Shown here piece by piece: positions 15,479 through 25,660 of a stretch of DNA of 64,000 nt. Numbering within the stretch: position 1 is the first letter of the stretch; the number at the start of each line of letters is the position of its first letter. The position numbers were made by a program, and so were the translations under genes. The DNA comes from Pseudomonas capeferrum. GTDB taxonomy: Bacteria; Pseudomonadota; Gammaproteobacteria; Pseudomonadales; Pseudomonadaceae. Below the pieces are notes generated by a model. It made no database searches. It worked only from the letters and a program-made list of their open reading frames with translations, and was not told where the DNA came from. The DNA lies in contig NZ_JMIT01000001.1 in assembly GCF_000731675.1 (NCBI RefSeq), positions 2,045,526-2,109,525 of the forward strand, given 5' to 3'.

Positions 15479-16798
15479 TTATCGAGCCCGGCGCGGCAAC
15501 TCGATACTCACCCGCAACCCGCCCAAAGGGCTTTCGAGCAACACCAGGCGCCCGCCCCAGGCCTCCACGATGTCGCGCACGATGCCCAGCCCCAGGCCAT
15601 GTCCATCGACCTGTTCATCCAGCCGCGAACCGCGCTCCAGCACCTGCAGACGCTGGCCTTCAGGGATGCCCGGGCCGTCATCGTCAACCCACAGCTGGTA
15701 ACCCCCTTCACTCGGCGCAATCCCCAGGCGCACCTCGCTGTCGGCCCACTTGCAGGCGTTGTCCAGCAGATTGCCCAGCAGCTCCAGCACGTCTTCGCGA
15801 TCCCAGGGCAGCAACAGCCCAGGCGGTACGTCCCGCTCAAGCACCAGGCCTTCACCGTGGATCATCCCCAAGGTACCCAACAGCCCTGGCAATTCGGCAT
15901 CGCAGTCGAACTGGGCACCCGGCAAGGCATCGCCCGCCAGGCGAGCCCGGTTGAGTTCGCGCGCCAGGCGCTGCTGAATCTGCTCAAGCTGTGCGCGCAT
16001 CTGCTCACGCACGTCGGGCAGCCCCTGCAAGCGCTCGCTGGACGCCAGGCTCAGCAGCACCGCCAACGGCGTCTTCAGCGCATGGCCCAGGTTGCCCAGG
16101 GCATTGCGCGAGCGGCGCAGGCTGTCTTCGGTGTGGCTCAGCAAATGGTTGATCTGCCCCACCAACGGTGCCAATTCCACAGGCACTTCGGCATCCAGCT
16201 GGGAGCGCTGGCCCTGTTGCAACTGGGCGATCTGTTGACGGGCTCGCTCCAGTGGGCGCAACGAGCGCTTCACCGTGATGCGCTGCAGTACCAGCACCAG
16301 CATCAAGGCCACCAGCCCCATGCCCAGGCCGATCTGCTGCATGCGCCGGAAGCCTTCGCGCACCGGTGAGTAATCCTGCGCCACACTGATCGAGATGTCC
16401 TGGCCAAGGCGTCGATAGTCAGCGCGCAGCGCGAGCAATTGCTGGCCCTCAGGGCCTAGCTCGTGGCTATCGGAAAGGCCGGGCGCAGCAGGCTTGGGCA
16501 TGTCCAGGTCCCACAGCGAGCGCGAACGCCAGGTACCTTGGTCAAAATCGATGCGAAAGTAATAACCGGAAAACGGCCGCTGGTAAGCGCCGGAAATACG
16601 CCGCTCATCCAGCTGCAACCCCGAAGGGCCACGCACCAGTGCCACCAACAGGTTCTCGCTTTCCTTGCGCAGGCCGTTTTCCAGGTAGCGCTGCAGGCCC
16701 GCCTCGAACAACCACAGGGTGAGCTGCGCAAGCACCACGCCCACCACCACCAGCACCGCCACCAGCCCCAGGCTCAGGCGCGCCTGGATCGACTTCAC
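15479..16798 (-). CDS. Two-component sensor histidine kinase (BqsS/CarS-like)
   Basis: This 439-residue inner-membrane kinase has TM1 at about 8-30, a periplasmic sensor of roughly 125 residues, TM2 at about 156-172, HAMP, HisKA with His239 ([12 protein letters not shown]) and HATPase ([27 protein letters not shown]). The arrangement PepSY-PepSY-regulator-kinase matches the Pseudomonas aeruginosa bqsPQRS (carSR) locus, known for sensing extracellular ferrous iron and calcium. The periplasmic side starts with an acidic pair in RKESEN (44-49), a possible metal ligand site, but this is not the RExxE motif described for BqsS. Its ATG overlaps the regulator stop (ATGA). Confidence 0.88.
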   Translation of the reverse strand: MKSIQARLSLGLVAVLVVVGVVLAQLTLWLFEAGLQRYLENGLRKESENLLVALVRGPSGLQLDERRISGAYQRPFSGYYFRIDFDQGTWRSRSLWDLDMPKPAAPGLSDSHELGPEGQQLLALRADYRRLGQDISISVAQDYSPVREGFRRMQQIGLGMGLVALMLVLVLQRITVKRSLRPLERARQQIAQLQQGQRSQLDAEVPVELAPLVGQINHLLSHTEDSLRRSRNALGNLGHALKTPLAVLLSLASSERLQGLPDVREQMRAQLEQIQQRLARELNRARLAGDALPGAQFDCDAELPGLLGTLGMIHGEGLVLERDVPPGLLLPWDREDVLELLGNLLDNACKWADSEVRLGIAPSEGGYQLWVDDDGPGIPEGQRLQVLERGSRLDEQVDGHGLGLGIVRDIVEAWGGRLVLLESPLGGLRVSIELPRRAR

Positions 16799-17463
16799 GC
16801 GACGTTCCCGGCGTAGATGTAGCCTTGCCCGCGACGGGTTTCGATCACACTGCGGCCCAACTTGCGACGCAGGTGATTGACGTGCACTTCAAGCACATTG
16901 GAGTCGCGCTCGGTCTCGCCATCGTAGAGGTGTTCGGCCAGGTGGCTTTTGGAGAGAATCTGCTGCGGATGCAGCATGAAATAGCGCAGCAGCCGAAACT
17001 CGGCGGCGGTCAATTGGATATCGGCCCCATCGCGGCTCACGCACTGTCGGCTTTCATCCAGGTGCAAGCCGGCAGCTTCCAGGGTGGGCTGATTGGCCAG
17101 GCCGCGGGCACGGCGCAACAACGCCTGGATGCGCAACTGCAACTCTTCCGGGTGGAAGGGTTTGCTCATGTAATCGTCGGCCCCAGCCTTCAGGCCCTCG
17201 ATACGTTCGGCCCAGGAGCCGCGCGCGGTCAACACCAGCACCGGCGTGGCCAGGCCGCCGGCGCGCCACTGGGCCAGCACATCGAGCCCCGGCAAGCCCG
17301 GCAGGCCGAGGTCGAGGACGATCAGGTCGTAGGGTTCGCTCTGGCCCTGGTACACCGCATCACGGCCGTCGGCCAGCCAGTCCACGGCATAGCCCTGGCG
17401 TTGCAGGCCGGCGATCAGTTCATCGGCCAGCGGCACATTGTCCTCGACAAGCAACAGGCGCAT
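16795..17463 (-). CDS. OmpR-family response regulator (BqsR/CarR-like)
   Basis: This 222-residue regulator has a receiver domain (1-120) with the acidic pair VEDN and phosphoacceptor Asp51 (IVLDLGLPG), Thr in VLTARG and Lys in YMSKPF. A winged-helix DNA-binding domain follows (about 128-220; [32 protein letters not shown]). It directly follows the second PepSY gene and overlaps the kinase by 4 nt. A candidate tandem box lies in front of the operon (18144-18159). It would activate this operon and envelope or metal-stress genes, by analogy with BqsR. Confidence 0.9.
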   Translation of the reverse strand: MRLLLVEDNVPLADELIAGLQRQGYAVDWLADGRDAVYQGQSEPYDLIVLDLGLPGLPGLDVLAQWRAGGLATPVLVLTARGSWAERIEGLKAGADDYMSKPFHPEELQLRIQALLRRARGLANQPTLEAAGLHLDESRQCVSRDGADIQLTAAEFRLLRYFMLHPQQILSKSHLAEHLYDGETERDSNVLEVHVNHLRRKLGRSVIETRRGQGYIYAGNVA

Positions 17464-17778
17464 TCAGTCGTCTTCCTCGTCTTTGAGCAGCACGCCGCTG
17501 CGGGCATCCAGCTTGATCTCGCGCACCACCCCGGCAGGTGTCAGCAGCTCGACCTCGTATTCGTAGCGGCCGTGTTTTTCTTCCAGCTCCGCCTCCAGCA
17601 GACGCGCCCCGGGGTAACGCCCCAGGGCTGAGTCAAGCAATTGCTCAAGCGGCAGGATGACGCCCTTTTGCCGCAGCTCAAGGGCTTCATCCTGATCGAG
17701 GTCACGGGCAACCGCCAGCGAACAGACAGTCATCAGCGCGAGGGCCAGGTAGCGAGCCTTGCGCGGTAGCGCTTTCAT
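17464..17778 (-). CDS. Periplasmic PepSY-domain protein (second)
   Basis: This 104-residue exported protein has a signal peptide (about 1-24, ending SLAVA) and one PepSY domain (LEQLLDSALGRYPGARLLEAELEEKHGRYEYEVELL, then a D-A-R-S-G strand). The tail is strongly acidic (DEEDD), which could bind cations. Its start overlaps the stop of the first PepSY gene by 1 nt, and its stop abuts the regulator start, so the operon is tightly coupled. By analogy with BqsP/BqsQ it may modulate signal input to the kinase. Confidence 0.85.
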   Translation of the reverse strand: MKALPRKARYLALALMTVCSLAVARDLDQDEALELRQKGVILPLEQLLDSALGRYPGARLLEAELEEKHGRYEYEVELLTPAGVVREIKLDARSGVLLKDEEDD

Positions 17779-18083
17779 CAGGTGTCCTGTTTGTCCTTCA
17801 GTACTTCACCCGTCTTGGCGTCCAGATCGACGTCCCACTCGACGTTTTGCGCATCACGCAGTTCGACCTTGAGGATGTAACGGCCGTACTCGTTCTCGAG
17901 CTCCGAATCGGTGATGGTAGAGCCCGGGTGTTTTGCCTTGGCCGTTTCAGCCAGTTTCTGCAGGGACTGAACGGTACCGGCTTTTTCCAGGCCGCTGATT
18001 TCGTGAGCCGGCACATCGGCCAGGGCAACGTTGGCACCAACAACCAGAGCAGCGGCGGTGAACAGGGCAGTCAAAGTTTTCAT
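17778..18083 (-). CDS. Periplasmic PepSY-domain protein (first gene of operon)
   Basis: This 101-residue exported protein has a signal peptide (MKTLTALFTAAALVVGANVALA) and one PepSY domain (VQSLQKLAETAKAKHPGSTI, ELENEYGRYILKVELRD, VDLDAKTGEVLKD). It is a paralogue of the next gene, with the same length and motif order. AGGAGAGAAG precedes the ATG. It is the promoter-proximal member of the two-component operon. Confidence 0.86.
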   Translation of the reverse strand: MKTLTALFTAAALVVGANVALADVPAHEISGLEKAGTVQSLQKLAETAKAKHPGSTITDSELENEYGRYILKVELRDAQNVEWDVDLDAKTGEVLKDKQDT

Positions 18084-18127
18084 CGTGTCTTCTCTCCTGA
18101 GAGATGTTCAAGTTGTCTACGGGGTTA

Positions 18128-18159
18128 AGATTACCCAGCGGTCCTTAATTCAACCTGAA
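18128..18159 (-). promoter_or_regulatory. Candidate response-regulator box and promoter of the PepSY/TCS operon
   Basis: On the minus strand the tandem repeat TTCAG-GTTGAA-TTAAG (18144-18159) has the spacing of the TTAAG-N6-TTAAG box described for BqsR; one half has one mismatch. Ten nt downstream is TAATCT (18128-18133), a -10-like hexamer. The layout fits an OmpR-type activated promoter with the box in place of a -35. The first PepSY start is 45 nt further on. Confidence 0.5.
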
Positions 18160-18238
18160 AACAGCTGGCGCCATGATAGCGCAGCCGGCCATCGTGATCT
18201 GCCCTTATAATGACTCGATTGCCGGCCCCGAGATCCCC

Positions 18239-19318
18239 ATGAGCGCCATTCATATCAAGCATCCCGCCCTCACCCTCAAGGCTGGCCAGCGTGCGTTGCG
18301 GCAAATCCGCGAGCGCGGCCTGCAGGCTGCGGATGTGGGTGTACTGCCGGGTGCGGCCGGCGGGCCGAAGCCCTTGGGCATACAGGGCCTGGACCTGGCA
18401 CTGTTCGGAGAGTGGCTGCCATCGGTACCCCGCCAGCGGGCACTGATCGGTGCCTCGATCGGCTCCTGGCGCTTCGCCAGTGCCTGCCTTGACGACCCGG
18501 TAGCTGGCATCCGCCGCCTCGGTGAGCTGTATACCGAACAGGACTTTGCCAAAGGGGTCACGGCGGCCGACATCAGCCGCAGCTGCCAGCGCATGCTCGA
18601 CGACTTGCTGCAGGGCCGCGACGGGCAGATCCTCGCCAACCCGCACTACCGGCTGAACATCCTGGTGGTGAAGAGCCACGGCCAGCTCGCCCACGACCAC
18701 CCCGGGCGCCTAGGCATGGGCCTGGGGTCGGTAATCGCCAGCAACCTGTTGGGGCGCGCGCGCCTGGGCCGACATTTCGAACGGATCATCCTGCACGACG
18801 AGCGTGCCGCCCCACCGCTGGATGCGCTTACGGATTTCCCCTCGCGCTGCCTGCCGCTGGCCCTGGCCAACCTGCGCCCTGCGCTGCTCGCGTCCGGCTC
18901 GATCCCGATGGTCATGGAGGGTGTGCGCGACATCCCCGGGGCGGGGGCAGGCACCTACCGCGACGGCGGCCTGCTCGACTACCACCTCGACCTGCCCTAC
19001 CGTGGCGACGACCTGGTGCTGTATCCGCACTTCACGGACAAGGTGGTACCCGGCTGGTTCGACAAGGCAATGCCCTGGCGCAAAGGGGATGCCACGCGCC
19101 TGCAGAACGTATTGCTGATGAGCCCATCACCGCAGTACCTGGCGGCCCTACCCTTTGGCAAACTGCCCGACCGCAACGATTTCAAGCGCTTCATGGGCGA
19201 CGCGCCCGGCCGCAAGCGCTACTGGTACAAAGCCATTGCCGAAAGCCAGCGGCTGGGCGACGAACTGCTCGAGCTAATTGCCACTGGCGCCCTGCAGGAC
19301 CGCTTGCAGCCGCTGTAG
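18239..19318 (+). CDS. Patatin-like phospholipase/serine hydrolase
   Basis: This 359-residue hydrolase has patatin marks: an oxyanion-type Gly-rich segment (LPGAAGGPKPLG, about 36-47), the nucleophile elbow GASIGS with Ser73, and the dyad aspartate in YRDGGLLDYH. No signal peptide or membrane segment is seen, so it is likely cytoplasmic. I chose the ATG at 18239 (MSAIHIKHPAL) because the upstream 22 codons overlap the divergent promoter region. The substrate is unknown. A second, RssA-type patatin gene occurs at 56180. Confidence 0.8.
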   Translation: MSAIHIKHPALTLKAGQRALRQIRERGLQAADVGVLPGAAGGPKPLGIQGLDLALFGEWLPSVPRQRALIGASIGSWRFASACLDDPVAGIRRLGELYTEQDFAKGVTAADISRSCQRMLDDLLQGRDGQILANPHYRLNILVVKSHGQLAHDHPGRLGMGLGSVIASNLLGRARLGRHFERIILHDERAAPPLDALTDFPSRCLPLALANLRPALLASGSIPMVMEGVRDIPGAGAGTYRDGGLLDYHLDLPYRGDDLVLYPHFTDKVVPGWFDKAMPWRKGDATRLQNVLLMSPSPQYLAALPFGKLPDRNDFKRFMGDAPGRKRYWYKAIAESQRLGDELLELIATGALQDRLQPL

Positions 19319-19333
19319 GCGAAGCAGGCTGGG

Positions 19334-19939
19334 CTAGGGATACGGCACGCCCGCGCTCATGATCTGCAGCGCCAGTTTTCCAGAGGCGCCGCCCTTTTCA
19401 TTGAGATAAGGGAAGCCGTCTTCGGTCAGTTGCCTGACCGGCAGTCCGTGCAGGCTGACCAGGTCAAGCCCGGTGATGAATTGCCCGCTTTCCAGCGCGC
19501 CTGCCTCCAGCCCTTCCAGGCGCCAGATCATCATGCCAGCGCCCAACGGATCGACCCCTACAGGGTCGCTGCAGCCATACAAGCCAAGATAACCGCCACG
19601 ACTGATGTCAAGCCGGTGCCCTCGGTACCCGTACACATAGGAGGAAGGGTCTGTGGCAGAGGCCCTGATATCGAAGTCATAACGTCCCTGGGTTTCATAA
19701 CAGCCGAACCAGAACCTTACCGGGAAAATCAACCTGCCGGTGATGTTGTAGACGGGTTCGGCGCTGTAGTCATGAGGCCCGGCAAACAGCCAGCCATCGC
19801 TGCCAAGGCGCGATTCGGGCCGCCCCAGCACCCCGACCCGGTGCAGGTTTGCCGAGCCTTCTTGTGCAGAACCATCGCCCTCGCTCCAGAACAGGCGGGC
19901 TACAAAACTATTTTCGGGAACAAACTGGTAGTCGCTCAT
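19334..19939 (-). CDS. Unrecognised 201-residue protein
   Basis: I do not recognise this protein. Starting from the ATG at 19939 (GAGG about 11 nt upstream; an upstream ATG at 19954 is possible), it has 201 residues. There is no signal peptide and no membrane helix, and Gly, Tyr and Trp are frequent (WLFAGPHDYSAEP, FWFGCYETQGRYDFD, YVYGYRGHRLDISRGGYLG, GCSDPVGVDPLGAGMMIWRLE). The pattern of alternating hydrophobic and polar residues suggests a beta-rich fold. It is convergent with the patatin gene (15 nt apart) and divergent from queD. Codon use looks like that of its neighbours. Confidence 0.65.
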   Translation of the reverse strand: MSDYQFVPENSFVARLFWSEGDGSAQEGSANLHRVGVLGRPESRLGSDGWLFAGPHDYSAEPVYNITGRLIFPVRFWFGCYETQGRYDFDIRASATDPSSYVYGYRGHRLDISRGGYLGLYGCSDPVGVDPLGAGMMIWRLEGLEAGALESGQFITGLDLVSLHGLPVRQLTEDGFPYLNEKGGASGKLALQIMSAGVPYP

Positions 19940-20063
19940 GCAGGCATGCCTCACGTCGAGATGAGGGGACTATGCTCAAGCCTGTATCGCGCCAATCGCA
20001 GCGGGAAAGGCGCTCGTAGTGTTAAACTGCGCGATCGCACCCGTTCCTACAGAGTTATCTAGC

Positions 20064-20420
20064 GTGGAAATCTTCAAAGAATTTACATTCGAATCGGCCC
20101 ACCGCCTGCCCCACGTCCCTGCCGGCCACAAATGCGGCCGCCTGCACGGCCACTCGTTCAAGGTCGGCCTGCACTTGACCGGCCCACTTGACCCTCACAC
20201 CGGCTGGATCCGCGATTTCTCGGAGATCAAGGCGATCTTCAAGCCGATCTACGAGCAACTGGACCACAACTACCTGAACGACATCCCAGGCCTTGAGAAC
20301 CCGACCAGCGAAGTGATCGCCAAATGGATCTGGGAGCAGGTCAAGCCGCTGCTGCCGGAGCTGTCCAAGGTGCGGATTCACGAGACCTGCACCAGCGGGT
20401 GTGAATATACCGGGGACTAA
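20064..20420 (+). CDS. queD: 6-carboxy-5,6,7,8-tetrahydropterin synthase
   Basis: This 118-residue enzyme of queuosine/preQ0 synthesis makes 6-carboxytetrahydropterin from dihydroneopterin triphosphate. Zinc-binding histidines are in FESAHRLP and the RLHGHSFKV pair; the catalytic cysteine is in [17 protein letters not shown] and the terminal glutamate motif [12 protein letters not shown] complete the T-fold signature. The start is the GTG at 20064 ([11 protein letters not shown]), which gives the standard length. It is monocistronic. Confidence 0.93.
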   Translation: MEIFKEFTFESAHRLPHVPAGHKCGRLHGHSFKVGLHLTGPLDPHTGWIRDFSEIKAIFKPIYEQLDHNYLNDIPGLENPTSEVIAKWIWEQVKPLLPELSKVRIHETCTSGCEYTGD

Positions 20421-20486
20421 TGCGGTTTTTCCCCAGCCTGTTCGCCAGCAAGCCTGCGCACAGGCCGGGAAACGCGCGACAACAGG

Positions 20487-20966
20487 CTAGCCCTGGCTAT
20501 TCTCCAGGGCATCGCGCAAGAAGCTCGGGGCGATATAACGCTGGTAATGAGCCTCGGAGAGCAGAAAGAACTCCCGGTCGATGGCATCGCGCAGCTGCGG
20601 TAATTCCCAGTCACGAAACTCGGGCAACAACACCATGCCGTAGGCCTCCAGGTCACGGATCATCCGCGCCCCACGGGCGATCAACTGGTAGGCCCAGCAG
20701 TATTCCGACTGATGCTCGACAAAACGGATGGCACGCTGCTCCAGTTGCTGGCGCAGCAGGCTTTTGTCGAAGACTTCCAGCTTGGCCATCATCACCTGCA
20801 CCAGCAACTGCTCCAGACGCAACCACACGGCGCGCTTCTGCGCGTCGTCGTAGCCGTTCCAGTTGATCACTTCATGGTGAAAACGCTTGCAGCCACGGCA
20901 TACCGTGTCTCCGTACACCGTGGAGCACAGGCCGACGCAAGGGGTCTTGATGGACTTGTTGGACAT
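20487..20966 (-). CDS. DUF1289 cysteine-motif protein
   Basis: This 159-residue protein has an N-terminal DUF1289 domain (residues 1-55) with four cysteines in TPCVGLCSTVYGDTVCRGCKRF, likely a small metal site. A helical C-terminal part follows (LRLEQLLVQVMMAKLEVFD onward). The function of the family is unknown. I use the ATG at 20966 (MSNKSIKTPCVG). The longer open frame to 21029 has no conserved sequence. It is convergent with queD. Confidence 0.82.
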   Translation of the reverse strand: MSNKSIKTPCVGLCSTVYGDTVCRGCKRFHHEVINWNGYDDAQKRAVWLRLEQLLVQVMMAKLEVFDKSLLRQQLEQRAIRFVEHQSEYCWAYQLIARGARMIRDLEAYGMVLLPEFRDWELPQLRDAIDREFFLLSEAHYQRYIAPSFLRDALENSQG

Positions 20967-21370
20967 GAAAAACAACGGCTTTGCGGAGGAATACGGGCCC
21001 ATGTTAGCCCTTTGTCTAACCGGGGTCACTCGTTAAAGTCATGTTCGCCGCCTTACCTTCGGGCTTTTTTTGCCGTAGAATCATCCCGCCTTTTCAAGGC
21101 AACAATGTCCGTTGGAAGCTGTTTTCAAAGCGTCACGAGCACAGTTAATCCGGTAGAACGGCGTTGGCCCGGGCCATGCACCCTCGCATGCCCGCGCCAG
21201 CCCTCATCAGCTCCCCGTTCTGCAGGCGTAAAACTTTGAAAGCAGCTTCTGTAAGGATTCTCTGCGACCCTGGCTGGGCGGCCCAAGAAGCCGTGATTGC
21301 GCATGGGTGCATGGAATGCTGGATGAGCGTCCCGGACTCCCTTTAGGGACCACTGATGAGGGTAATAACT
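20967..21370. promoter_or_regulatory. Intergenic region upstream of acnB
   Basis: About 400 nt without a supported gene. On the plus strand TTACCT (21053-21058), a 17-nt spacer and TAGAAT (21076-21081) form a plausible sigma-70 promoter for acnB. That would leave a leader of nearly 290 nt, long enough to carry RNA regulation. GAGGG just before the GTG at 21371 serves as ribosome site. The region also carries the start-proximal promoter of the divergent DUF1289 gene, which I cannot place. Confidence 0.4.
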
Positions 21371-23980
21371 GTGCTTGAAGCCTACCGCAAACACATCGAA
21401 GAGCGTGCCGCCCTGGGTATCGTGCCCCAGCCGCTGAACGCCGAACAAACTGCAGGCCTGGTCGAGCTGCTGAAAAACCCGCCGGCCGGCGAAGAAGCCT
21501 TCCTCGTAGACCTGATCACCAACCGCGTACCGCCAGGGGTCGACGAAGCTGCCTACGTCAAGGCCGCTTTCCTCTCCGCCGTGGCCAAGGGCGAAGCCAA
21601 GTCGCCACTGATCGACCGCAAGCACGCCACCGAGCTGCTGGGCACCATGCAGGGCGGCTACAACATCGAAACGCTGGTCGCGCTGCTGGATGACGCCGAA
21701 CTGGGCGCCGTCGCGGCCGAACAGCTCAAGCATACCCTGCTGATGTTCGATGCCTTCCACGACGTGGCCGAAAAAGCCAAGTCGGGCAACGCCCACGCCA
21801 AGGCCGTGCTGGAGTCCTGGGCTGCCGGCGAGTGGTTCACCACGCGCCCGGCCATCGCCGACAAGTACACCCTGACCGTGTTCAAGGTGCCTGGCGAAAC
21901 CAACACCGACGACCTGTCCCCTGCCCCGGATGCCTGGTCGCGCCCAGACATCCCGCTGCACGCGCTGGCCATGCTGAAAATGGCCCGCGACGGTATCGAG
22001 CCACAACAGCCAGGTTCGGTCGGCCCGCTGGCGCAGATCGAAGCGGTCAAGGCCAAAGGCTTCCCGGTCGCCTACGTCGGTGACGTCGTCGGTACCGGTT
22101 CTTCGCGTAAATCCGCCACCAACTCGGTGCTGTGGTTCTTCGGCGACGACATCCCGTACGTGCCGAACAAGCGCGCCGGTGGTTTCTGCTTCGGCACCAA
22201 GATCGCCCCGATCTTCTACAACACCATGGAAGACGCCGGCGCCCTGCCGATCGAGTTCGACTGCACCAACCTGGGCATGGGCGACGTCATCGACGTATAC
22301 CCGTACAAAGGTGAAGTACGCCGTCACGACAGCGACGAACTGGTCACCAACTTCGCCCTGAAAACCGAAGTACTGCTGGACGAAGTCCGTGCTGGCGGCC
22401 GTATCCCGTTGATCGTTGGCCGTGGCCTGACCGAAAAAGCCCGCGCCGAACTGGGCCTGGGTGCGTCCGACCTGTTCAAGAAACCAGAGCAGCCTGCCGA
22501 ATCCAACAAGGGCTTCACCCTGGCGCAGAAAATGGTCGGCCGCGCGTGCGGCCTGCCAGAAGGCCAAGGCGTGCGCCCAGGTGCATACTGCGAGCCGAAG
22601 ATGACCACCGTCGGCTCCCAGGACACCACTGGCCCGATGACCCGCGACGAGCTGAAAGACCTGGCGTGCCTGGGCTTCTCCGCTGACCTGGTGATGCAGT
22701 CGTTCTGCCACACCGCGGCTTACCCCAAGCCGATCGACGTCACCACCCACCACACCCTGCCAGACTTCATCCGCACCCGTGGCGGCGTGTCGCTGCGCCC
22801 AGGCGACGGCATCATCCACAGCTGGCTGAACCGCATGCTGATGCCTGACACCGTCGGCACCGGTGGCGACTCGCACACCCGCTTCCCGATCGGCATCTCG
22901 TTCCCGGCCGGCTCCGGCCTGGTGGCCTTCGCCGCCGCCACCGGCGTCATGCCGCTGGACATGCCAGAGTCGATCCTGGTGCGCTTCAAGGGCAAACTGC
23001 AACCCGGCATCACCCTGCGTGACCTGGTGCATGCCATCCCTTACTACGCCATCCAGAACGGCCTGCTGACCGTCGAGAAGAAGGGCAAGAAAAACGCCTT
23101 CTCCGGCCGCATCCTGGAAATCGAAGGCCTGGACGAACTGACCGTCGAGCAAGCGTTCGAGCTGTCCGACGCCTCGGCCGAGCGTTCCGCTGCCGGCTGC
23201 ACCATCAAGCTTCCGGAAAAGGCCATCGCCGAGTACCTGAAGTCCAACATCACCCTGCTGCGCTGGATGATCGGCGAAGGCTACGGCGACCCACGTACCC
23301 TGGAGCGTCGCGCCCAGGCCATGGAAGCCTGGCTGGCCAACCCTGAGCTGCTGTCGGCCGACGCCGATGCCGAGTACGCCGAAATCATCGAAATCGACCT
23401 GGCCGACGTCAAGGAGCCTGTGCTCTGCGCGCCGAACGACCCGGACGATGCCCGCCTGCTGTCTTCGGTACAGGGCGAGAAGATCGACGAAGTGTTCATC
23501 GGTTCGTGCATGACCAACATCGGCCACTTCCGCGCTGCCGGCAAGTTGCTGGAGAAGGTCAAGGGTGGCATCCCTACCCGTCTGTGGCTGGCTCCGCCAA
23601 CCAAGATGGACGCTCACCAGCTGACCGAAGAAGGCTACTACGGCATCTACGGCAAGGCCGGTGCGCGCATGGAAATGCCAGGCTGCTCGCTGTGCATGGG
23701 TAACCAGGCGCGCGTGCAGACCGGTTCGACCGTGGTCTCCACCTCGACCCGTAACTTCCCGAACCGTCTGGGCGACGCGACCAACGTGTACCTGGCATCG
23801 GCCGAGTTGGCTGCTGTCGCTTCGATCATCGGCAAACTGCCGACCGTCGAAGAGTACATGCAGTACGCCAAAGACATCGACAGCATGGCTGCCGACGTCT
23901 ACCGCTACCTGAGCTTCGACCAGATCGCCGAGTTCCGCGAGGCTGCGGCCAACGCCAAGATCCCGGTGGTTCAGGCGTAA
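21371..23980 (+). CDS. acnB: Aconitate hydratase B (bifunctional aconitase/2-methylisocitrate dehydratase)
   Basis: This 869-residue TCA-cycle enzyme isomerises citrate and isocitrate through a [4Fe-4S] cluster. Family AcnB has an N-terminal HEAT-like domain (1-160), a swivel domain and then the catalytic domains. Cluster cysteines are in [15 protein letters not shown] and [18 protein letters not shown] and the GSSRKS active-site motif are present. The GTG at 21371 ([16 protein letters not shown]) gives the expected length; GAGGG lies about 10 nt upstream. In enterics AcnB can also hydrate 2-methyl-cis-aconitate, which is relevant because the prp cluster follows. A strong terminator ends the gene. 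Confidence 0.97.
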   Translation: MLEAYRKHIEERAALGIVPQPLNAEQTAGLVELLKNPPAGEEAFLVDLITNRVPPGVDEAAYVKAAFLSAVAKGEAKSPLIDRKHATELLGTMQGGYNIETLVALLDDAELGAVAAEQLKHTLLMFDAFHDVAEKAKSGNAHAKAVLESWAAGEWFTTRPAIADKYTLTVFKVPGETNTDDLSPAPDAWSRPDIPLHALAMLKMARDGIEPQQPGSVGPLAQIEAVKAKGFPVAYVGDVVGTGSSRKSATNSVLWFFGDDIPYVPNKRAGGFCFGTKIAPIFYNTMEDAGALPIEFDCTNLGMGDVIDVYPYKGEVRRHDSDELVTNFALKTEVLLDEVRAGGRIPLIVGRGLTEKARAELGLGASDLFKKPEQPAESNKGFTLAQKMVGRACGLPEGQGVRPGAYCEPKMTTVGSQDTTGPMTRDELKDLACLGFSADLVMQSFCHTAAYPKPIDVTTHHTLPDFIRTRGGVSLRPGDGIIHSWLNRMLMPDTVGTGGDSHTRFPIGISFPAGSGLVAFAAATGVMPLDMPESILVRFKGKLQPGITLRDLVHAIPYYAIQNGLLTVEKKGKKNAFSGRILEIEGLDELTVEQAFELSDASAERSAAGCTIKLPEKAIAEYLKSNITLLRWMIGEGYGDPRTLERRAQAMEAWLANPELLSADADAEYAEIIEIDLADVKEPVLCAPNDPDDARLLSSVQGEKIDEVFIGSCMTNIGHFRAAGKLLEKVKGGIPTRLWLAPPTKMDAHQLTEEGYYGIYGKAGARMEMPGCSLCMGNQARVQTGSTVVSTSTRNFPNRLGDATNVYLASAELAAVASIIGKLPTVEEYMQYAKDIDSMAADVYRYLSFDQIAEFREAAANAKIPVVQA

Positions 23981-24000
23981 TCAGCGGTAAGCAGTAACAA

Positions 24001-24028
24001 AAACCCCGGCAGAATGCCGGGGTTTTTT
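24001..24028 (+). terminator. Rho-independent terminator of acnB
   Basis: AAACCCCGGC (24001-24010), loop AGAAT, GCCGGGGTTT and further T residues form a perfect 10-bp stem with a T-run, 20 nt after the acnB stop. Confidence 0.92.
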
Positions 24029-24062
24029 ATTGGGCGCTCGGCCCTCAGGGACGACTCCCTAC

Positions 24063-24095
24063 CAGTGGGAGCGGGCTTGCCCCGCGAAGAGGCCC
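24063..24095 (-). repeat. P. putida-type REP element
   Basis: Read on the minus strand the segment GGCCTCTTCGCGGG-GCAA-GCCCGCTCCCACTGG matches the roughly 35-bp REP sequence that is abundant between P. putida genes. It lies between the acnB terminator and the end of prpD, that is between convergent genes, the usual position. Confidence 0.7.
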
Positions 24096-24107
24096 GCAAA
24101 GGCAACC

Positions 24108-25592
24108 TCAGATCACGAACAGGTCGACAAACCTGTGCACCGCCGTCGATTCCAGCTTCTGCTGGTCCTCGCACAGCTCGAAAATCGCCTCACAACGCTG
24201 CCGCGCAAACCGCGTCGCCAGGTTTTCCCTGAACTTCGCCTCCAGCAAGGGTATGCCCTCCCCGCGCCTGCGCCGATGCCCGACCGGGTACTCGACCACC
24301 ACTTGCTCGGTGCTGCTGCCATCCTTGAAGAACACCTGCAGGGCGTTGGCGATGGAGCGCTTGTCAGCTTCCAGGTATTCACGCGTGAAACGCGGGTCCT
24401 CGACCACCTCCATTTTCTCGCGCAGGCGGTCGATGCTCGGATGCGCAGCGTGGAAGGCATCCTCGTAATGCTCGGCCACCAGATGGCCGAAAATCAGCGG
24501 CACTGCCACCATGTACTGCAGGCAGTGGTCGCGGTCGGCGGCATTGGCCAGCGGGCCGCCCTTGGAGATGATGCGGATCGCCGATTCCTGGGTGGTGATG
24601 ACGATACGGTCTACCTCATGCAGGCGATTACGCACCTGCGGGTGCAGGCTCACCGCCGCCTCACAGGCGGTCTGCGCGTGGAACTCGGCCGGGAAACTGA
24701 CCTTGAACAGCACGTTCTCCATCACATAGCTGGCCAGCGGCTGCGGCACGCGCAGCTCCTGCTGGGCGCTGGGTTTAAGCGCCAGGTCCTTGTTGGTATG
24801 GCTGAACGACACGTCGTAAAAGCCCCATTGCGGCGCAGTCAGCACACCCGGCACGCCCATCTCGCCACGCAGCGCGATATCGGCCAGGCGCACCCCACGG
24901 CTGGAAGCATCGCCCGCCGCCCAGGACTTGCGCGAACCGGCGTTGGGCGCATGACGGTAGGTACGCAGTGCCTGGCCGTCGACGAAAGCATGGGACAACG
25001 CCGAGAGCAGTTGCTCCCGGGTGGCGCCCATCAGCTTTGCGCACACGGCCGTGGAGGCCACCTTGACCAGTATCACGTGGTCGAGGCCAACGCGGTTGAA
25101 GGAATTTTCCAGCGCCAGCACACCCTGAATCTCGTGAGCCATGACCATGGCTTCTAGCACTTCGCGCATGAGCAGTGGGCTTTCACCCTTTGCCACGTGT
25201 TTTTGCGACAGGTGATCGGCCACGGCCAGGATGCCGCCAAGGTTGTCCGAGGGGTGCGCCCACTCGGCGGCCAGCCAGGTGTCGTTGTAGTCCAGCCAGC
25301 GCACGATGCAGCCGATATCCCAGGCGGCCTTGACCGGGTCTAGCCGGTACGCGGTGCCGGGCACACGGGCACCGTTGGGCACCACGGTGCCTTCCACCAG
25401 CGGGCCAAGGTGCTTGGTACATTCAGGGAAGCGCAGGGCCAGCAGGCCGCAGCCCAGGGTGTCCATCAGGCAGTTGCGCGCGGTGTCCAGCGCCTCAGGG
25501 GATTCGACCCGGTAGGTCAGGACATAGTCGGCGAGGGTTTGCAGCACCCGGTCGTAGTCCGGGCGCTGGTTGAGGTCTACGTTGGCGCTCAT
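24108..25592 (-). CDS. prpD: 2-methylcitrate dehydratase
   Basis: This 494-residue member of the MmgE/PrpD family dehydrates 2-methylcitrate to 2-methyl-cis-aconitate in propionate catabolism. Typical segments are [58 protein letters not shown] and [16 protein letters not shown]. Of two adjacent ATG codons, the second (25592) has the better spacing to GGGAG. It is the last gene of the prp cluster, 68 nt after prpF. Keeping PrpD alongside AcnD/PrpF gives two possible routes for the same step. Confidence 0.95.
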   Translation of the reverse strand: MSANVDLNQRPDYDRVLQTLADYVLTYRVESPEALDTARNCLMDTLGCGLLALRFPECTKHLGPLVEGTVVPNGARVPGTAYRLDPVKAAWDIGCIVRWLDYNDTWLAAEWAHPSDNLGGILAVADHLSQKHVAKGESPLLMREVLEAMVMAHEIQGVLALENSFNRVGLDHVILVKVASTAVCAKLMGATREQLLSALSHAFVDGQALRTYRHAPNAGSRKSWAAGDASSRGVRLADIALRGEMGVPGVLTAPQWGFYDVSFSHTNKDLALKPSAQQELRVPQPLASYVMENVLFKVSFPAEFHAQTACEAAVSLHPQVRNRLHEVDRIVITTQESAIRIISKGGPLANAADRDHCLQYMVAVPLIFGHLVAEHYEDAFHAAHPSIDRLREKMEVVEDPRFTREYLEADKRSIANALQVFFKDGSSTEQVVVEYPVGHRRRRGEGIPLLEAKFRENLATRFARQRCEAIFELCEDQQKLESTAVHRFVDLFVI

Positions 25593-25660
25593 CATCTGCT
25601 CCCTTCAGAAGTACAGGGGCTGCTGTGCAGCCCCGCTTGAAGCCGAGCGCCAATGGTGCG

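Noticed and set aside
21125..23617. 830-codon minus-strand frame opposite acnB
   Set aside because: Shadow of acnB; low-complexity His/Gln/Arg/Gly-rich translation with no recognisable domain.
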